Positions 34,173 through 41,856 of a stretch of 64,000 bases of DNA are shown here, piece by piece. Below the pieces are notes generated by a model. The model made no database searches. It saw only the letters and a list, made by a program, of their open reading frames with translations, and was not told the DNA's origin. The stretch comes from an uncultured Bacteroidota bacterium. Its GTDB lineage: Bacteria > Bacteroidota > Bacteroidia > Bacteroidales > F082. The translations under genes were made by a program, and so were the position numbers. The stretch spans positions 1 through 64,000 of the forward strand of contig CAJVXP010000004.1 of the NCBI GenBank assembly GCA_913009685.1, in the 5' to 3' direction. The first letter of the stretch is position 1. The number at the start of each line of letters is the position of its first letter.

Positions 34173-34584
34173 AAATTTACTATGTTTAAACGGACAAAAA
34201 TCAGAAATTATTTTATGCGCTGGCAATATTTTCGCAAAATAAACAAAAAAAACACGTCCCTATTGCGAAGTCTTTGAGAAAACAGCAATTGGAAAAGTGA
34301 TTCCACAAGCTGTTTATAAAAAATTGCAGGATAAAGACTGAAGCAATCTTTCCTGGCAATACAGGACTTGTTATAACAGATTGGCTTCGCGCCTGCGTAC
34401 AAGTCCTGCCCACGGTGCTTGCAATAGGGATGAGTTTCTGAGTGGCAGTTCTTTCAAGCTGTGTTTCAGGCCTGTTCCTGACTGCAGCTCAAAACATGTC
34501 TGCCTCAGGTATGATATTTTTTAGCCTGGATTATTTCAAATCAGCATATCATCCATCAAAATTCTTTAATTTAGCCGCATCATT
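34173..34584. other. Gene-free gap before mlaE with a palindromic element
   Basis: About 410 bases without a credible gene. It carries two nested inverted repeats (34257-34430). The stretch 34440-34580 shows nothing clear beyond a weak -7-like TAATTTAG just before mlaE. Confidence 0.6.
34257..34430. repeat. Nested inverted repeats, REP- or MITE-like element
   Basis: The outer arms TCCCTATTGC (34257-34266) and GCAATAGGGA (34421-34430) and the inner arms CAGGACTTGT (34362-34371) and ACAAGTCCTG (34399-34408) are each perfect 10-bp complements. The inner arms enclose a 27-base loop with GGCTTCGCGCC. The element is more GC-rich than the surroundings and encodes nothing convincing. Confidence 0.6.
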
Positions 34585-35325
34585 ATGAAAATACTGTATC
34601 AAATAGGTGAATATGTTATCATTGTGCTTCAGGCTTTTAAAAGACCGGACAAAGGTTTTGTATTCCGGCGCCAGTTGTTGTACGACTTCAAACGATTAGG
34701 TGTAGATTCTATCAGTATTATTTCTATCATTTCTCTTTTTATCGGCGCCATCATAGCCATTCAAATGGCTTATAACATTGATTCGCCATTTATTGCAAAA
34801 TCTATAATCGGTTTTTCCACACGGCAAATGCTGGTACTGGAGATTTCTCCCACGATCATCTGCCTGATACTGGCCGGAAAAGTTGGTTCGCGCATCGCTT
34901 CGGAGATAGGAACCATGCGCATAACCGAACAGATTGATGCCCTAAGGGTCATGGGTGTTAACCCACCCAATTACCTGATATTACCGAAAATAACCGCTGC
35001 CATGATTTACTTTCCCGTCCTGATAGTTTTTTCCATTTTTCTCGGAATTTTAGGGGGCTGGATTATGGGATCCATTACAGGATTAATTCCATCGGCGGAT
35101 TACATTCTCGGTATTCGATCGTGGTTCGACCCGTTCACGCTGACTTATGCCATGATTAAAACCGTTGTTTTTGCTTTTATCATTACTTCGGTTTCTGCCT
35201 ACAAAGGCTACACGGTAAAAGGCGGTTCCGTGGAAGTGGGTCAGGCCAGTACCGAAGCCATTGTGGTAAGCAGTATTCTGATTATCTTTTCTGATTTGAT
35301 TCTCACCCAACTACTACTCACATGA
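34585..35325 (+). CDS. mlaE: MlaE-type ABC transporter permease
   Basis: A 246-residue permease with five to six hydrophobic helices. The family signature LILAGKVGSRIASEIGTMRITEQIDALRVMG (core residues near 92-122) and the C-terminal SAYKGYTVKGGSVEVGQASTEAIV segment identify the MlaE/YrbE family, which moves phospholipids between inner and outer membranes. It overlaps mlaF by 4 bases. No MlaD (MCE) gene follows, so the substrate-binding partner is encoded elsewhere. Confidence 0.93.
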   Translation: MKILYQIGEYVIIVLQAFKRPDKGFVFRRQLLYDFKRLGVDSISIISIISLFIGAIIAIQMAYNIDSPFIAKSIIGFSTRQMLVLEISPTIICLILAGKVGSRIASEIGTMRITEQIDALRVMGVNPPNYLILPKITAAMIYFPVLIVFSIFLGILGGWIMGSITGLIPSADYILGIRSWFDPFTLTYAMIKTVVFAFIITSVSAYKGYTVKGGSVEVGQASTEAIVVSSILIIFSDLILTQLLLT

Positions 35326-36068
35326 TTGAAGTGAAAAACATATCTAAAAGCTTTGGAGATCAGTTAATTGTTGATAATATTAGTACGGTTTTCGAGGGAG
35401 GAAAAACCAACCTGATTATCGGTCAGAGCGGCTCAGGAAAAACCGTCCTGATGAAATGCTGCATTGGCTTATACGATGTGGACAGTGGTGAGGTTGATTT
35501 CCACGGACGTCGTTTTTCCAATCTTCCCGACAAAAAAAGAAAACATATCCGCCAGGAAATGGGAGTGTTATTTCAGGGAGGAGCTTTGTTTGATTCGCTC
35601 AATGTGGAGGAAAACATCATGTTTCCTCTTAACATGTTTACCAGGATGAGCCTTGAAGAAAAAAAGGAGAGAGTAAATTTTGTACTGGAAAATGTGAACC
35701 TCGTTAACACCAACAACAAATATCCGGCTGAGCTGAGCGGCGGTATGATAAAACGCGTAGCCATTGCAAGAGCCATTTCTCTTATGCCTAAATATCTGTT
35801 TGCCGATGAACCGAACTCCGGACTGGACCCAAAAACCGCCGAGCGCATTGACCAGCTGCTCTCCAGCCTGACCAAAAAATTTAATATGACCACCGTCATC
35901 AATACTCACGATATGAATTCGGTGCTCCAGATTGGCGAGAAAATCTGCTTTATCAGCCAGGGAAAATTATGCTGGGAAGGAACCAAAGAGACGATTTTAA
36001 AAACAGAAAAAAAAGAATTGAATGATTTTGTTTTTGCCACCGAACTTACACGAAGAATTAAACGCTAA
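35322..36068 (+). CDS. mlaF: MlaF-type ABC transporter ATPase
   Basis: A 248-residue ATPase. Walker A GQSGSGKT (near 35-42), signature LSGGMIKRVAIARA (near 138-151), Walker B LFADEPNSGLD (near 159-169) and the H-loop THD are all intact. The Asn in place of the usual Thr in the D-loop (DEPNSGLD) is seen in related lipid transporters. It is translationally coupled to mlaE (ATGA overlap). It powers retrograde or anterograde lipid transport with MlaE. Confidence 0.93.
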   Translation: MIEVKNISKSFGDQLIVDNISTVFEGGKTNLIIGQSGSGKTVLMKCCIGLYDVDSGEVDFHGRRFSNLPDKKRKHIRQEMGVLFQGGALFDSLNVEENIMFPLNMFTRMSLEEKKERVNFVLENVNLVNTNNKYPAELSGGMIKRVAIARAISLMPKYLFADEPNSGLDPKTAERIDQLLSSLTKKFNMTTVINTHDMNSVLQIGEKICFISQGKLCWEGTKETILKTEKKELNDFVFATELTRRIKR

Positions 36069-36158
36069 AACCACACATATTAAATACCGATAGTCGTTGT
36101 TACAGCCAAAATGAACGAGTTTTTAGATATTTTAACCCTTATGCTGTTTGATTAACCT

Positions 36159-36166
36159 TATCTTTG
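36159..36166 (+). promoter_or_regulatory. -7 box TATCTTTG of the PTPS gene
   Basis: TATCTTTG matches TAnnTTTG 17 bases before the ATG at 36183. It would drive the PTPS-folE pair. Confidence 0.5.
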
Positions 36167-36182
36167 CGTTTCAAATTGTGCT

Positions 36183-36593
36183 ATGATTTATATTACAAGA
36201 AGAGAACGATTTAATGCTGCCCATCGCCTGTTCAGAGCGGAATATAGTGATGACGAAAATCTTAAAATTTTTGGCAAATGCTCCAACCCCAACTGGCACG
36301 GACACAATTATGAACTGTTTATTACCGTTAAAGGAGAGATAAATCCTGAAACAGGATTTCTAATAAACCTGAAAACACTGAGTAAAATTATCCGGGAAGA
36401 AATTATTGAGAAAATAGACCACAAAAATATCAATATAGAAGTGGATTTTATGAAAAACAGGATGGCGTCAACGGAAAACCTGACCATCAGCATCTGGAAA
36501 CAATTAGAAAAAGAGATTTCCGGCCTCGGTGTTACACTTCATTGTGTAAAAATTTACGAATCCGAAAATAATTTTGTGGAATATTTCGGATAA
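36183..36593 (+). CDS. 6-pyruvoyl-tetrahydropterin synthase family protein (PTPS-II motif)
   Basis: A 136-residue pterin enzyme of the PTPS/QueD fold. Zinc ligands are H14, H39 and H41. The catalytic Cys C33 stands in C-x5-H-G-H (GKCSNPNWHGHNY), and the charge-relay pair is D79-H80 (KIDHKNIN). The five-residue spacing matches mammalian-type PTPS, whereas the QueD type has C-x3-HGH. The protein therefore most likely makes 6-pyruvoyl-tetrahydropterin, though a QueD role is not excluded. folE follows 31 bases downstream and supplies its substrate, dihydroneopterin triphosphate. Confidence 0.88.
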   Translation: MIYITRRERFNAAHRLFRAEYSDDENLKIFGKCSNPNWHGHNYELFITVKGEINPETGFLINLKTLSKIIREEIIEKIDHKNINIEVDFMKNRMASTENLTISIWKQLEKEISGLGVTLHCVKIYESENNFVEYFG

Positions 36594-36624
36594 TCAACAA
36601 AATAATAATTAGAGTAAAAATAAA

Positions 36625-37242
36625 ATGGAAAAACCAAAAGCATTGCTGGATTACCAAAGAATTGAAACTTACGCCCCCGATAAACTGGAGAAACTAAAAT
36701 ATCACTATGAAGAAATTTTAAAACTTATCGGTGAGGATGTTACCCGCGATGGGATGAAAAAGACACCGTTACGTGTAGCAAAATCCATACAATTCTTAAC
36801 ACAGGGTTATGACCACGACCCCAAGGAAATCCTGCTTTCTGCCCGGTTCAGAGAAGATTACAAGCAGATGGTCATTGTGAAAGACATCGACATTTTTTCC
36901 CTGTGTGAGCATCACATGATCCCTTTCATCGGGAAAGCACATGTGGCTTACATCCCCAATAACTATATTACGGGGCTAAGCAAAATTGCACGCGTGGTAG
37001 AAGCATACGCACGCCGGTTGCAGGTTCAGGAACGGCTGACCACTCAAATCAAAACCGCTATTCAGGAAACTTTAGACCCGTTAGGGGTGGCAGTGGTCAT
37101 TGAGGCACGACATTTGTGTATGGCTATGCGGGGTGTTCAGAAACAAAATTCTGTCACCACCACTTCCGATTTTACGGGAGCTTTTGAAAGAAAAGAGACA
37201 CGTGAGGAGTTTATTCATCTGATTGCCGCTCATTTGTCTTAA
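36625..37242 (+). CDS. folE: GTP cyclohydrolase I
   Basis: A 205-residue zinc enzyme that converts GTP to 7,8-dihydroneopterin triphosphate. The active-site motif [10 protein letters not shown] (92-101) gives zinc ligands C94 and H97, with the third ligand C165 in [11 protein letters not shown] (160-170). The [23 protein letters not shown] helix is also typical. The product feeds folate, and through the adjacent PTPS a biopterin or queuosine path. The length is normal. Confidence 0.97.
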   Translation: MEKPKALLDYQRIETYAPDKLEKLKYHYEEILKLIGEDVTRDGMKKTPLRVAKSIQFLTQGYDHDPKEILLSARFREDYKQMVIVKDIDIFSLCEHHMIPFIGKAHVAYIPNNYITGLSKIARVVEAYARRLQVQERLTTQIKTAIQETLDPLGVAVVIEARHLCMAMRGVQKQNSVTTTSDFTGAFERKETREEFIHLIAAHLS

Positions 37243-37271
37243 GGTGATTGTTGAATTCAAAACATTAAAAA

Positions 37272-37997
37272 ATGAATATTAATCAAATTGGAAACAACTT
37301 CGTTGGTACCAGACCTGCCACAGTGCCGGTAGCCAAGACTTATCTTGCAGGGGTATTCGGCTGGATGTTTCTGGCTTTGGGAATAACAGCTATCACTTCC
37401 TGGCTTTTTGCTTCAAGCCCGCAGCTTATCGCGATGCTTTACAGCGCCAAGGGTAGTTTGACCATTTTGGGCTGGGTGGTGTTGTTGGCGCCGCTGGGGT
37501 TTGTAATATGGATGTCAGCAAGATTTAACAGAATGTCGGCTTCTACCCTGGCTCTTTTGTATGTGGTTTATGCAATTCTCATGGGGATGAGCCTGAGCTT
37601 TGTCTTTCTGGCATTTACCGGCGCTTCCATTGCTACAACTTTTATGATAACCGCCGGCATGTTCGGATTCATGGCTGTTTTGGGATATACCACCAAAACC
37701 GACCTGACCAAATTCGGTAGTATTATGTTTATGGGGCTGATAGGTATTATCATTGCCATGGTAGTAAATATGTTCATGCACAGCAGCGGTATGGATTACA
37801 TTATCAGCTTCTTGGGGGTGCTGATATTCACCGGCCTGACAGCTTACGATGTGCAAAAATTGAAAAGAATAGGTGCAGGTATGGTGGAAGGTGCCGAAGG
37901 AACACGAAAAATGACCATTATGGGTGCGCTTTCCCTTTATCTTGACTTTATCAATTTATTTCTATTTTTGCTGCGTTTTTTCGGTAACCGCCGTTAA
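37272..37997 (+). CDS. Bax inhibitor-1 / YccA family membrane protein
   Basis: A 241-residue protein with seven hydrophobic helices and the BI-1 signature GLTAYDVQKLKRIG (about 187-200). It belongs to the inner-membrane BI-1/LFG/YccA group, which can modulate FtsH proteolysis or ion leak. The function in Bacteroidota is unproven. It lies 29 bases after folE and 22 bases before fabD on the same strand, so it could be co-transcribed. Confidence 0.9.
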   Translation: MNINQIGNNFVGTRPATVPVAKTYLAGVFGWMFLALGITAITSWLFASSPQLIAMLYSAKGSLTILGWVVLLAPLGFVIWMSARFNRMSASTLALLYVVYAILMGMSLSFVFLAFTGASIATTFMITAGMFGFMAVLGYTTKTDLTKFGSIMFMGLIGIIIAMVVNMFMHSSGMDYIISFLGVLIFTGLTAYDVQKLKRIGAGMVEGAEGTRKMTIMGALSLYLDFINLFLFLLRFFGNRR

Positions 37998-38019
37998 ACT
38001 TTAATTTTAAAGAAATTAT

Positions 38020-38901
38020 ATGATAGCTTACGTTTTTCCGGGGCAGGGCGCCCAATATATTGGCATGGGGAAAGATTTGTACGACAAATCCTCCAAAGCC
38101 AAAGAACTGTTTCATAAAGCCAATCACATACTGAAATTCGATATTACAGAGGTGATGTTTGCAGGTGCCGAAGAGGAGCTAAAACAAACCAGAATTACCC
38201 AGCCGGCTATTTTTCTTCATTCTGTCATTCTGGCAAAAACCATGAACGATGAGTTTAAACCCGACATGGTTGCCGGTCATTCGCTGGGAGAGTTTTCCGC
38301 ATTGGTAGCAAACGGCACGCTGACTTTTGAAGAAGGGTTGAAACTCGTTGCCAAACGGGCAGATGCCATGCAAAAAGCCTGCGAAGCAGAACCATCAACC
38401 ATGGCTGCCATTCTCGGGCTGAAAGATGATGTGGTGGAAAGTATTTGTAAAAGTGTTTCGGATGTGGTGGTTCCGGCCAACTACAACAGTCCGGGACAAC
38501 TGGTAATTTCCGGAACACTAAGCGGCGTGGAACAAGCCATTACCAAATGCAAAGAAGCCGGCGCCAAACGGGCACTCATGCTGAAAGTAGGGGGTGCTTT
38601 TCATTCTCCTCTCATGGAGCCAGCCCGTATTGAGCTGGCAAAAGCCATCAATAGCGCCTCTTTTAACCCGGGTATTTGTCCTGTTTATCAGAATGTTACC
38701 GGTCAGCCGGTAGCCGACCCGGAAATTATTAAGACTAACCTTATTTCGCAGCTCACCTCTCCGGTACGCTGGACACAGATCATGCAAAACATGCTGGCCG
38801 ATGGCGCCACCGAGGTGGTGGAAGTCGGTCCGGGCAAAGTGCTCCAGGGTCTTTTCAAAAAAACAGACCGGCAGCTTTATACACGAAGTGCCGAAGTTTA
38901 A
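38020..38901 (+). CDS. fabD: Malonyl CoA-acyl carrier protein transacylase FabD
   Basis: A 293-residue enzyme that loads malonyl groups onto acyl carrier protein for fatty-acid synthesis. The nucleophile S88 lies in GHSLGE, the active-site His is H195 in GGAFHSPLMEP, and the N-terminal PGQGAQYIGMG loop forms the oxyanion hole. The motif set and length are standard. A strong terminator follows at once. Confidence 0.96.
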   Translation: MIAYVFPGQGAQYIGMGKDLYDKSSKAKELFHKANHILKFDITEVMFAGAEEELKQTRITQPAIFLHSVILAKTMNDEFKPDMVAGHSLGEFSALVANGTLTFEEGLKLVAKRADAMQKACEAEPSTMAAILGLKDDVVESICKSVSDVVVPANYNSPGQLVISGTLSGVEQAITKCKEAGAKRALMLKVGGAFHSPLMEPARIELAKAINSASFNPGICPVYQNVTGQPVADPEIIKTNLISQLTSPVRWTQIMQNMLADGATEVVEVGPGKVLQGLFKKTDRQLYTRSAEV

Positions 38902-38938
38902 ACAAAAAAACCCCGCCGGCTGGCAGGGTTTTTTTGTT
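38901..38938 (+). terminator. Intrinsic terminator of fabD
   Basis: A 13-bp stem AACAAAAAAACCC with its complement, continued inside by GCC/GGC around a GGCT loop, ending in a T-run. It begins at the last base of the fabD stop codon. Confidence 0.88.
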
Positions 38939-38970
38939 TTACAGACAATAACTCTTCGGATCTTATTTAT

Positions 38971-39011
38971 AATGCGAATCAAGTATTAAATTTCAACCCT
39001 TGATTCGCATT
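38971..39011 (-). repeat. 13-bp perfect inverted repeat after the helicase gene
   Basis: AATGCGAATCAAG (38971-38983) and CTTGATTCGCATT (38999-39011) form a 13-bp stem with a 15-base loop. On the minus strand it lies about 70 bases past the helicase stop at 39083. It has no strong T-run, so terminator function is uncertain. Confidence 0.5.
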
Positions 39012-39082
39012 TATTTGGATTTTGCAGTTTTGAATTTATCTTTTCCCGGTTTATCCGGTTTTGTTTATTTCGATACAACTCC

Positions 39083-40786
39083 TTAGCTATCGCGGTTCAC
39101 GCGTAATTCGCGCCCTCCTTTGAGGACAATATTTTTAAAGTTGCCGCTGATTTTCCGGCTTACTTTGGCATCCACTTCAAAAAAGGAGTGTGAGCTTTGT
39201 AAATCGACATGCCCGATATCAGATGGTTCTACTTTGGCATGAAGACAGATAAAATCCATCAGATCGTGCTTGCTAAACTTGTCTCTGGTACCGAGATTAA
39301 TAAAGAACCGGGGTTGATCCGACTTGTTTTTTGGTTTTCTGTCTCTGTCTCCCGACATGCTTCCGGGTTTTTTGCGGTCGCGGCTAAAATTACGGCTTTG
39401 GTCGCGATCACGATCGCGGCTGCGTCTACCTCTGCGTTCTTCCCCATCGGTCGACCTGGCACTACCCGACACGTTGAGATTACCCGATTTTCCGAGGTTT
39501 AATTTTTCCAGTTCGTTGACCAGAAGTTTAGCCGTAAGCTCTTCTTTGGACAGGTTCCCGAAAATCATGTTGGCTTTTTCCAGTAATTCGGGTGTGACTT
39601 TTCCTTTTGTATTCTTGTCAATAATTTGCTGACACCATTTTTCTAATCTGACATCTGCAATCTCCTCGCTGCTGGGAATGGGTATTTTTTTAAAGGAGAT
39701 ACCCAGTTTTTTTTCAAATCTTTCGATTTTACTCTTTTCCCTGATGTTAACAAAAGCAAGGGAAATCCCGGTTTTACCGGCACGGGCAGTCCTTCCGCTT
39801 CGGTGTGTATAATAAGAATGATCGTCAGGCATCGTAAAATGAAAGACATGAGTAAGGTCATCCACATCAATTCCTCTCGCGGCAACGTCTGTGGCAATAA
39901 CAAGATTTAAATCGCGTGTTTTAAAACGTTTCATCACCCGGTCTCGTTGTGCCTGGGATAAATCTCCATGAAGCGCATCTACTTTGTAATTCTTATTCAA
40001 CAGCTCCTCTGCAAGGTTTTGGGTATCCCGCTTTGTTCTGCAGAACACAAGACCGCGCATATCCTGATGAATATCCAGAAGACGAGTCAGCGCTTCGGCT
40101 TTGTTTGCTTGCTTTACAACGATATACTGATGTTCAATGTTAGCATTGACCTTTGTGTTTACGTTTACTTTTACCTCAATGGGATTGTCCATATACTTAT
40201 TGACAATCTTCTTGATTTCGGGAGGCATGGTGGCCGAAAACAGCCAGGTTAATTTGTCAGCAGGGGTAAAGCTTAAGATTTTATCAATATCTTCTTTAAA
40301 GCCCATGTTCAGCATTTCGTCAGCTTCGTCCAGCACGGCAAACCGGAGATGATCCAGTTTTACGGCTTTTCGTCCAATCAAATCAATCAAACGGCCAGGC
40401 GTGGCAATAATAATATGCTGCGGTTTACGAAGTGCTTTTATCTGGTTTGTTATAGCCGCTCCCCCATACACAGCGAGAATATTTATTTTATGAAGGTGTT
40501 TGGCAAACAGTTGTAATTGCTCTGCTATTTGCTGACCCAACTCACGGGTCGGAGCCAGTACCAAAGCCTGTGTAGCTTTATTCGAGGGATCAATGCGTTC
40601 CAAAAGCGGAATTCCGAATGCAGCAGTTTTGCCGGTACCTGTATTCGCCAGACCGATAAAGTCTGTTTCTTTTTCTAACAGTTGTAAAATTGCTTGTTCC
40701 TGGATTTCAGTAGGATTTTCAAAGCCAAGGTCAGCCATGGCATTCAAAACTTCGTTTGAAAGCCCGAGTTGTTTAAATGTAATCAA
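39083..40786 (-). CDS. DEAD-box ATP-dependent RNA helicase with DbpA-type RNA-binding domain
   Basis: A 567-residue helicase. The Q motif (F4, then FENPTEIQ near 23-30), motif I NTGTGKTAAF, motif II LDEADEML, motif III SAT and motif VI HRSGRTARAG are all intact. Residues 430-490 are an Arg/Asp/Ser-rich linker, and the C-terminal 75 residues (FINLGTRDKFSKHDLMDFI to VLKGGRELRVNRD) match the DbpA/CsdA RNA-binding fold. This is the CsdA/CshA-like group, used in cold adaptation and ribosome assembly. The start is TTG at 40786: a stop codon directly precedes it, and starting at the next ATG would remove the Q-motif phenylalanine. Confidence 0.93.
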   Translation of the reverse strand: MITFKQLGLSNEVLNAMADLGFENPTEIQEQAILQLLEKETDFIGLANTGTGKTAAFGIPLLERIDPSNKATQALVLAPTRELGQQIAEQLQLFAKHLHKINILAVYGGAAITNQIKALRKPQHIIIATPGRLIDLIGRKAVKLDHLRFAVLDEADEMLNMGFKEDIDKILSFTPADKLTWLFSATMPPEIKKIVNKYMDNPIEVKVNVNTKVNANIEHQYIVVKQANKAEALTRLLDIHQDMRGLVFCRTKRDTQNLAEELLNKNYKVDALHGDLSQAQRDRVMKRFKTRDLNLVIATDVAARGIDVDDLTHVFHFTMPDDHSYYTHRSGRTARAGKTGISLAFVNIREKSKIERFEKKLGISFKKIPIPSSEEIADVRLEKWCQQIIDKNTKGKVTPELLEKANMIFGNLSKEELTAKLLVNELEKLNLGKSGNLNVSGSARSTDGEERRGRRSRDRDRDQSRNFSRDRKKPGSMSGDRDRKPKNKSDQPRFFINLGTRDKFSKHDLMDFICLHAKVEPSDIGHVDLQSSHSFFEVDAKVSRKISGNFKNIVLKGGRELRVNRDS

Positions 40787-40810
40787 TTAGGTGTTTTTAA
40801 AAATGAGCGG

Positions 40811-40818
40811 CAAAAGTA
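40811..40818 (-). promoter_or_regulatory. -7 box TACTTTTG of the helicase gene
   Basis: The minus strand reads TACTTTTG. Transcription would begin near 40804, about 18 bases before the TTG at 40786, which supports that start. Confidence 0.5.
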
Positions 40819-41066
40819 AGCTAAATAGTTCACATACAGTTTTATTTTTTGAATTATTATTAGAATCAGAAATTTAACCGGTATTTTTCATCTTGTTTGA
40901 AACTAGATGAATGCGGAAGAACCTCCCGGCATCCACCGGAAAGGATGATCTCCGGCTTCCGGCAATTTAATAATTACACAATACAACAGTTTTCCACTAA
41001 ATTTGCAGTAGTACCATATTAATATCGAACTCCTTTAACATAAACGGGTAAACCCGTATGTAGTTC

Positions 41067-41099
41067 AAAAAAAAAGGCTACAACCAACCGGTTGTAACC
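41067..41099 (-). terminator. Intrinsic terminator of tRNA-Ala
   Basis: The minus strand has a 10-bp stem GGTTACAACC/GGTTGTAGCC (one G-U pair) with a 4-base loop, followed by nine T residues. It lies 12 bases past the tRNA 3' end. Confidence 0.88.
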
Positions 41100-41111
41100 C
41101 TTCAACTTCCG

Positions 41112-41185
41112 TGGAGAATATCGGAATCGAACCGATGACCTCTTGACTGCCAGTCAAACGCTCTAGCCAACTGAGCTAATCCCCC
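41112..41185 (-). tRNA. tRNA-Ala(GGC)
   Basis: The minus strand folds into a complete cloverleaf of 74 bases. The acceptor stem GGGGGAT/ATTCTCC carries the alanine identity pair G3-U70. The D arm is GCTC/GAGC, the anticodon stem is TTTGA/TCAAG with the loop CTGGCAG (anticodon GGC, reading GCC), and the T arm is ATCGG/CCGAT with TTCGATT. The CCA end is not encoded. Confidence 0.96.
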
Positions 41186-41259
41186 AAAAAAGAGGCTGCA
41201 AATGTAAAAAAAAATTCACAAATCAAAAATTGTATTTTTACCGGTGAAAACAAAATTTT

Positions 41260-41817
41260 ATGAAGCGTCTCTTTGTGGCGATAAAAATAGTGCCGGACGA
41301 AAATTTTCTGAAAAGTTATCATGCGTTGCGCTATGCTTTACAACTGGAAAAAATCAGCTGGGTGAAACCGGATAATTTCCATCTTACTTTAAAGTTTCTG
41401 GGCAAAACGCCTGAAGAAAAACTCCCAGTAATACGTACAGCATTGCAACAGGCAGCTGCGCAAACTCCCTGCTTTTCCATGAAAATGGCTGGTACCGGCA
41501 TTTTTGGCAGCTCCTACAAGCCCCGTGTCCTCTGGTTTGGCGTGGAAAACGACGAGACGATACATCAGTTGGGAGAAATGGTGTTGAACAGTCTGGATAA
41601 GGCCGGGTTTCCCCGCGACAGGCAGAATTTTATCCCTCATCTCACCATTGGGCGCATCAATAAAATCGAACACAAGAAAATGTTTCAGGAGGCTATTGCT
41701 GCCCACAGGGATGACTTTCTACAGGAGTTTCCGGTCGATAAAATCATCCTTTATGAAAGTCTGCTGAAGCCTTCGGGAGTTATTTACCGGGTGATTATGG
41801 ATTTTCCGTTGGGATAA
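41260..41817 (+). CDS. thpR: RNA 2',3'-cyclic phosphodiesterase (2'-5' RNA ligase family)
   Basis: A 185-residue enzyme of the 2H phosphoesterase superfamily that opens 2',3'-cyclic phosphates at RNA ends. The two catalytic motifs are H41-L-T43 (FHLTLKFLG) and H127-L-T129 (PHLTIGR). The N-terminal MKRLFVAIKI strand is typical of ThpR. Its partner substrate in the cell is unknown. It is a single gene, facing the convergent lutB. Confidence 0.93.
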   Translation: MKRLFVAIKIVPDENFLKSYHALRYALQLEKISWVKPDNFHLTLKFLGKTPEEKLPVIRTALQQAAAQTPCFSMKMAGTGIFGSSYKPRVLWFGVENDETIHQLGEMVLNSLDKAGFPRDRQNFIPHLTIGRINKIEHKKMFQEAIAAHRDDFLQEFPVDKIILYESLLKPSGVIYRVIMDFPLG

Positions 41818-41856
41818 ACAGGTAGGGCACAAACGGATGTCTGCGCCAGTTAATCG

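Larger units (their letters stand above)
40787..41259. other. Gap between helicase and thpR
   Basis: About 470 bases. It holds the helicase promoter, tRNA-Ala with its terminator (41067-41185) and, near 40910-40970, a GC-richer stretch with CCGGAA/TTCCGG complementarity. I see no protein-coding gene here. Confidence 0.6.

Noticed and set aside
34213-34413. A 66-residue minus-strand ORF in the gap before mlaE
   Set aside because: It spans the palindromic repeat and has no protein features, so it is probably a repeat-derived frame.
36183-36593. QueD as the name of the PTPS family gene
   Set aside because: The motif is C-x5-HGH, not C-x3-HGH. A QueD role is not excluded, so no gene symbol is given.
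40876-40970. A GC-rich stretch with CCGGAA/TTCCGG near tRNA-Ala as a possible RNA gene
   Set aside because: The pairing is only 6 bp and no promoter or terminator belongs to it.
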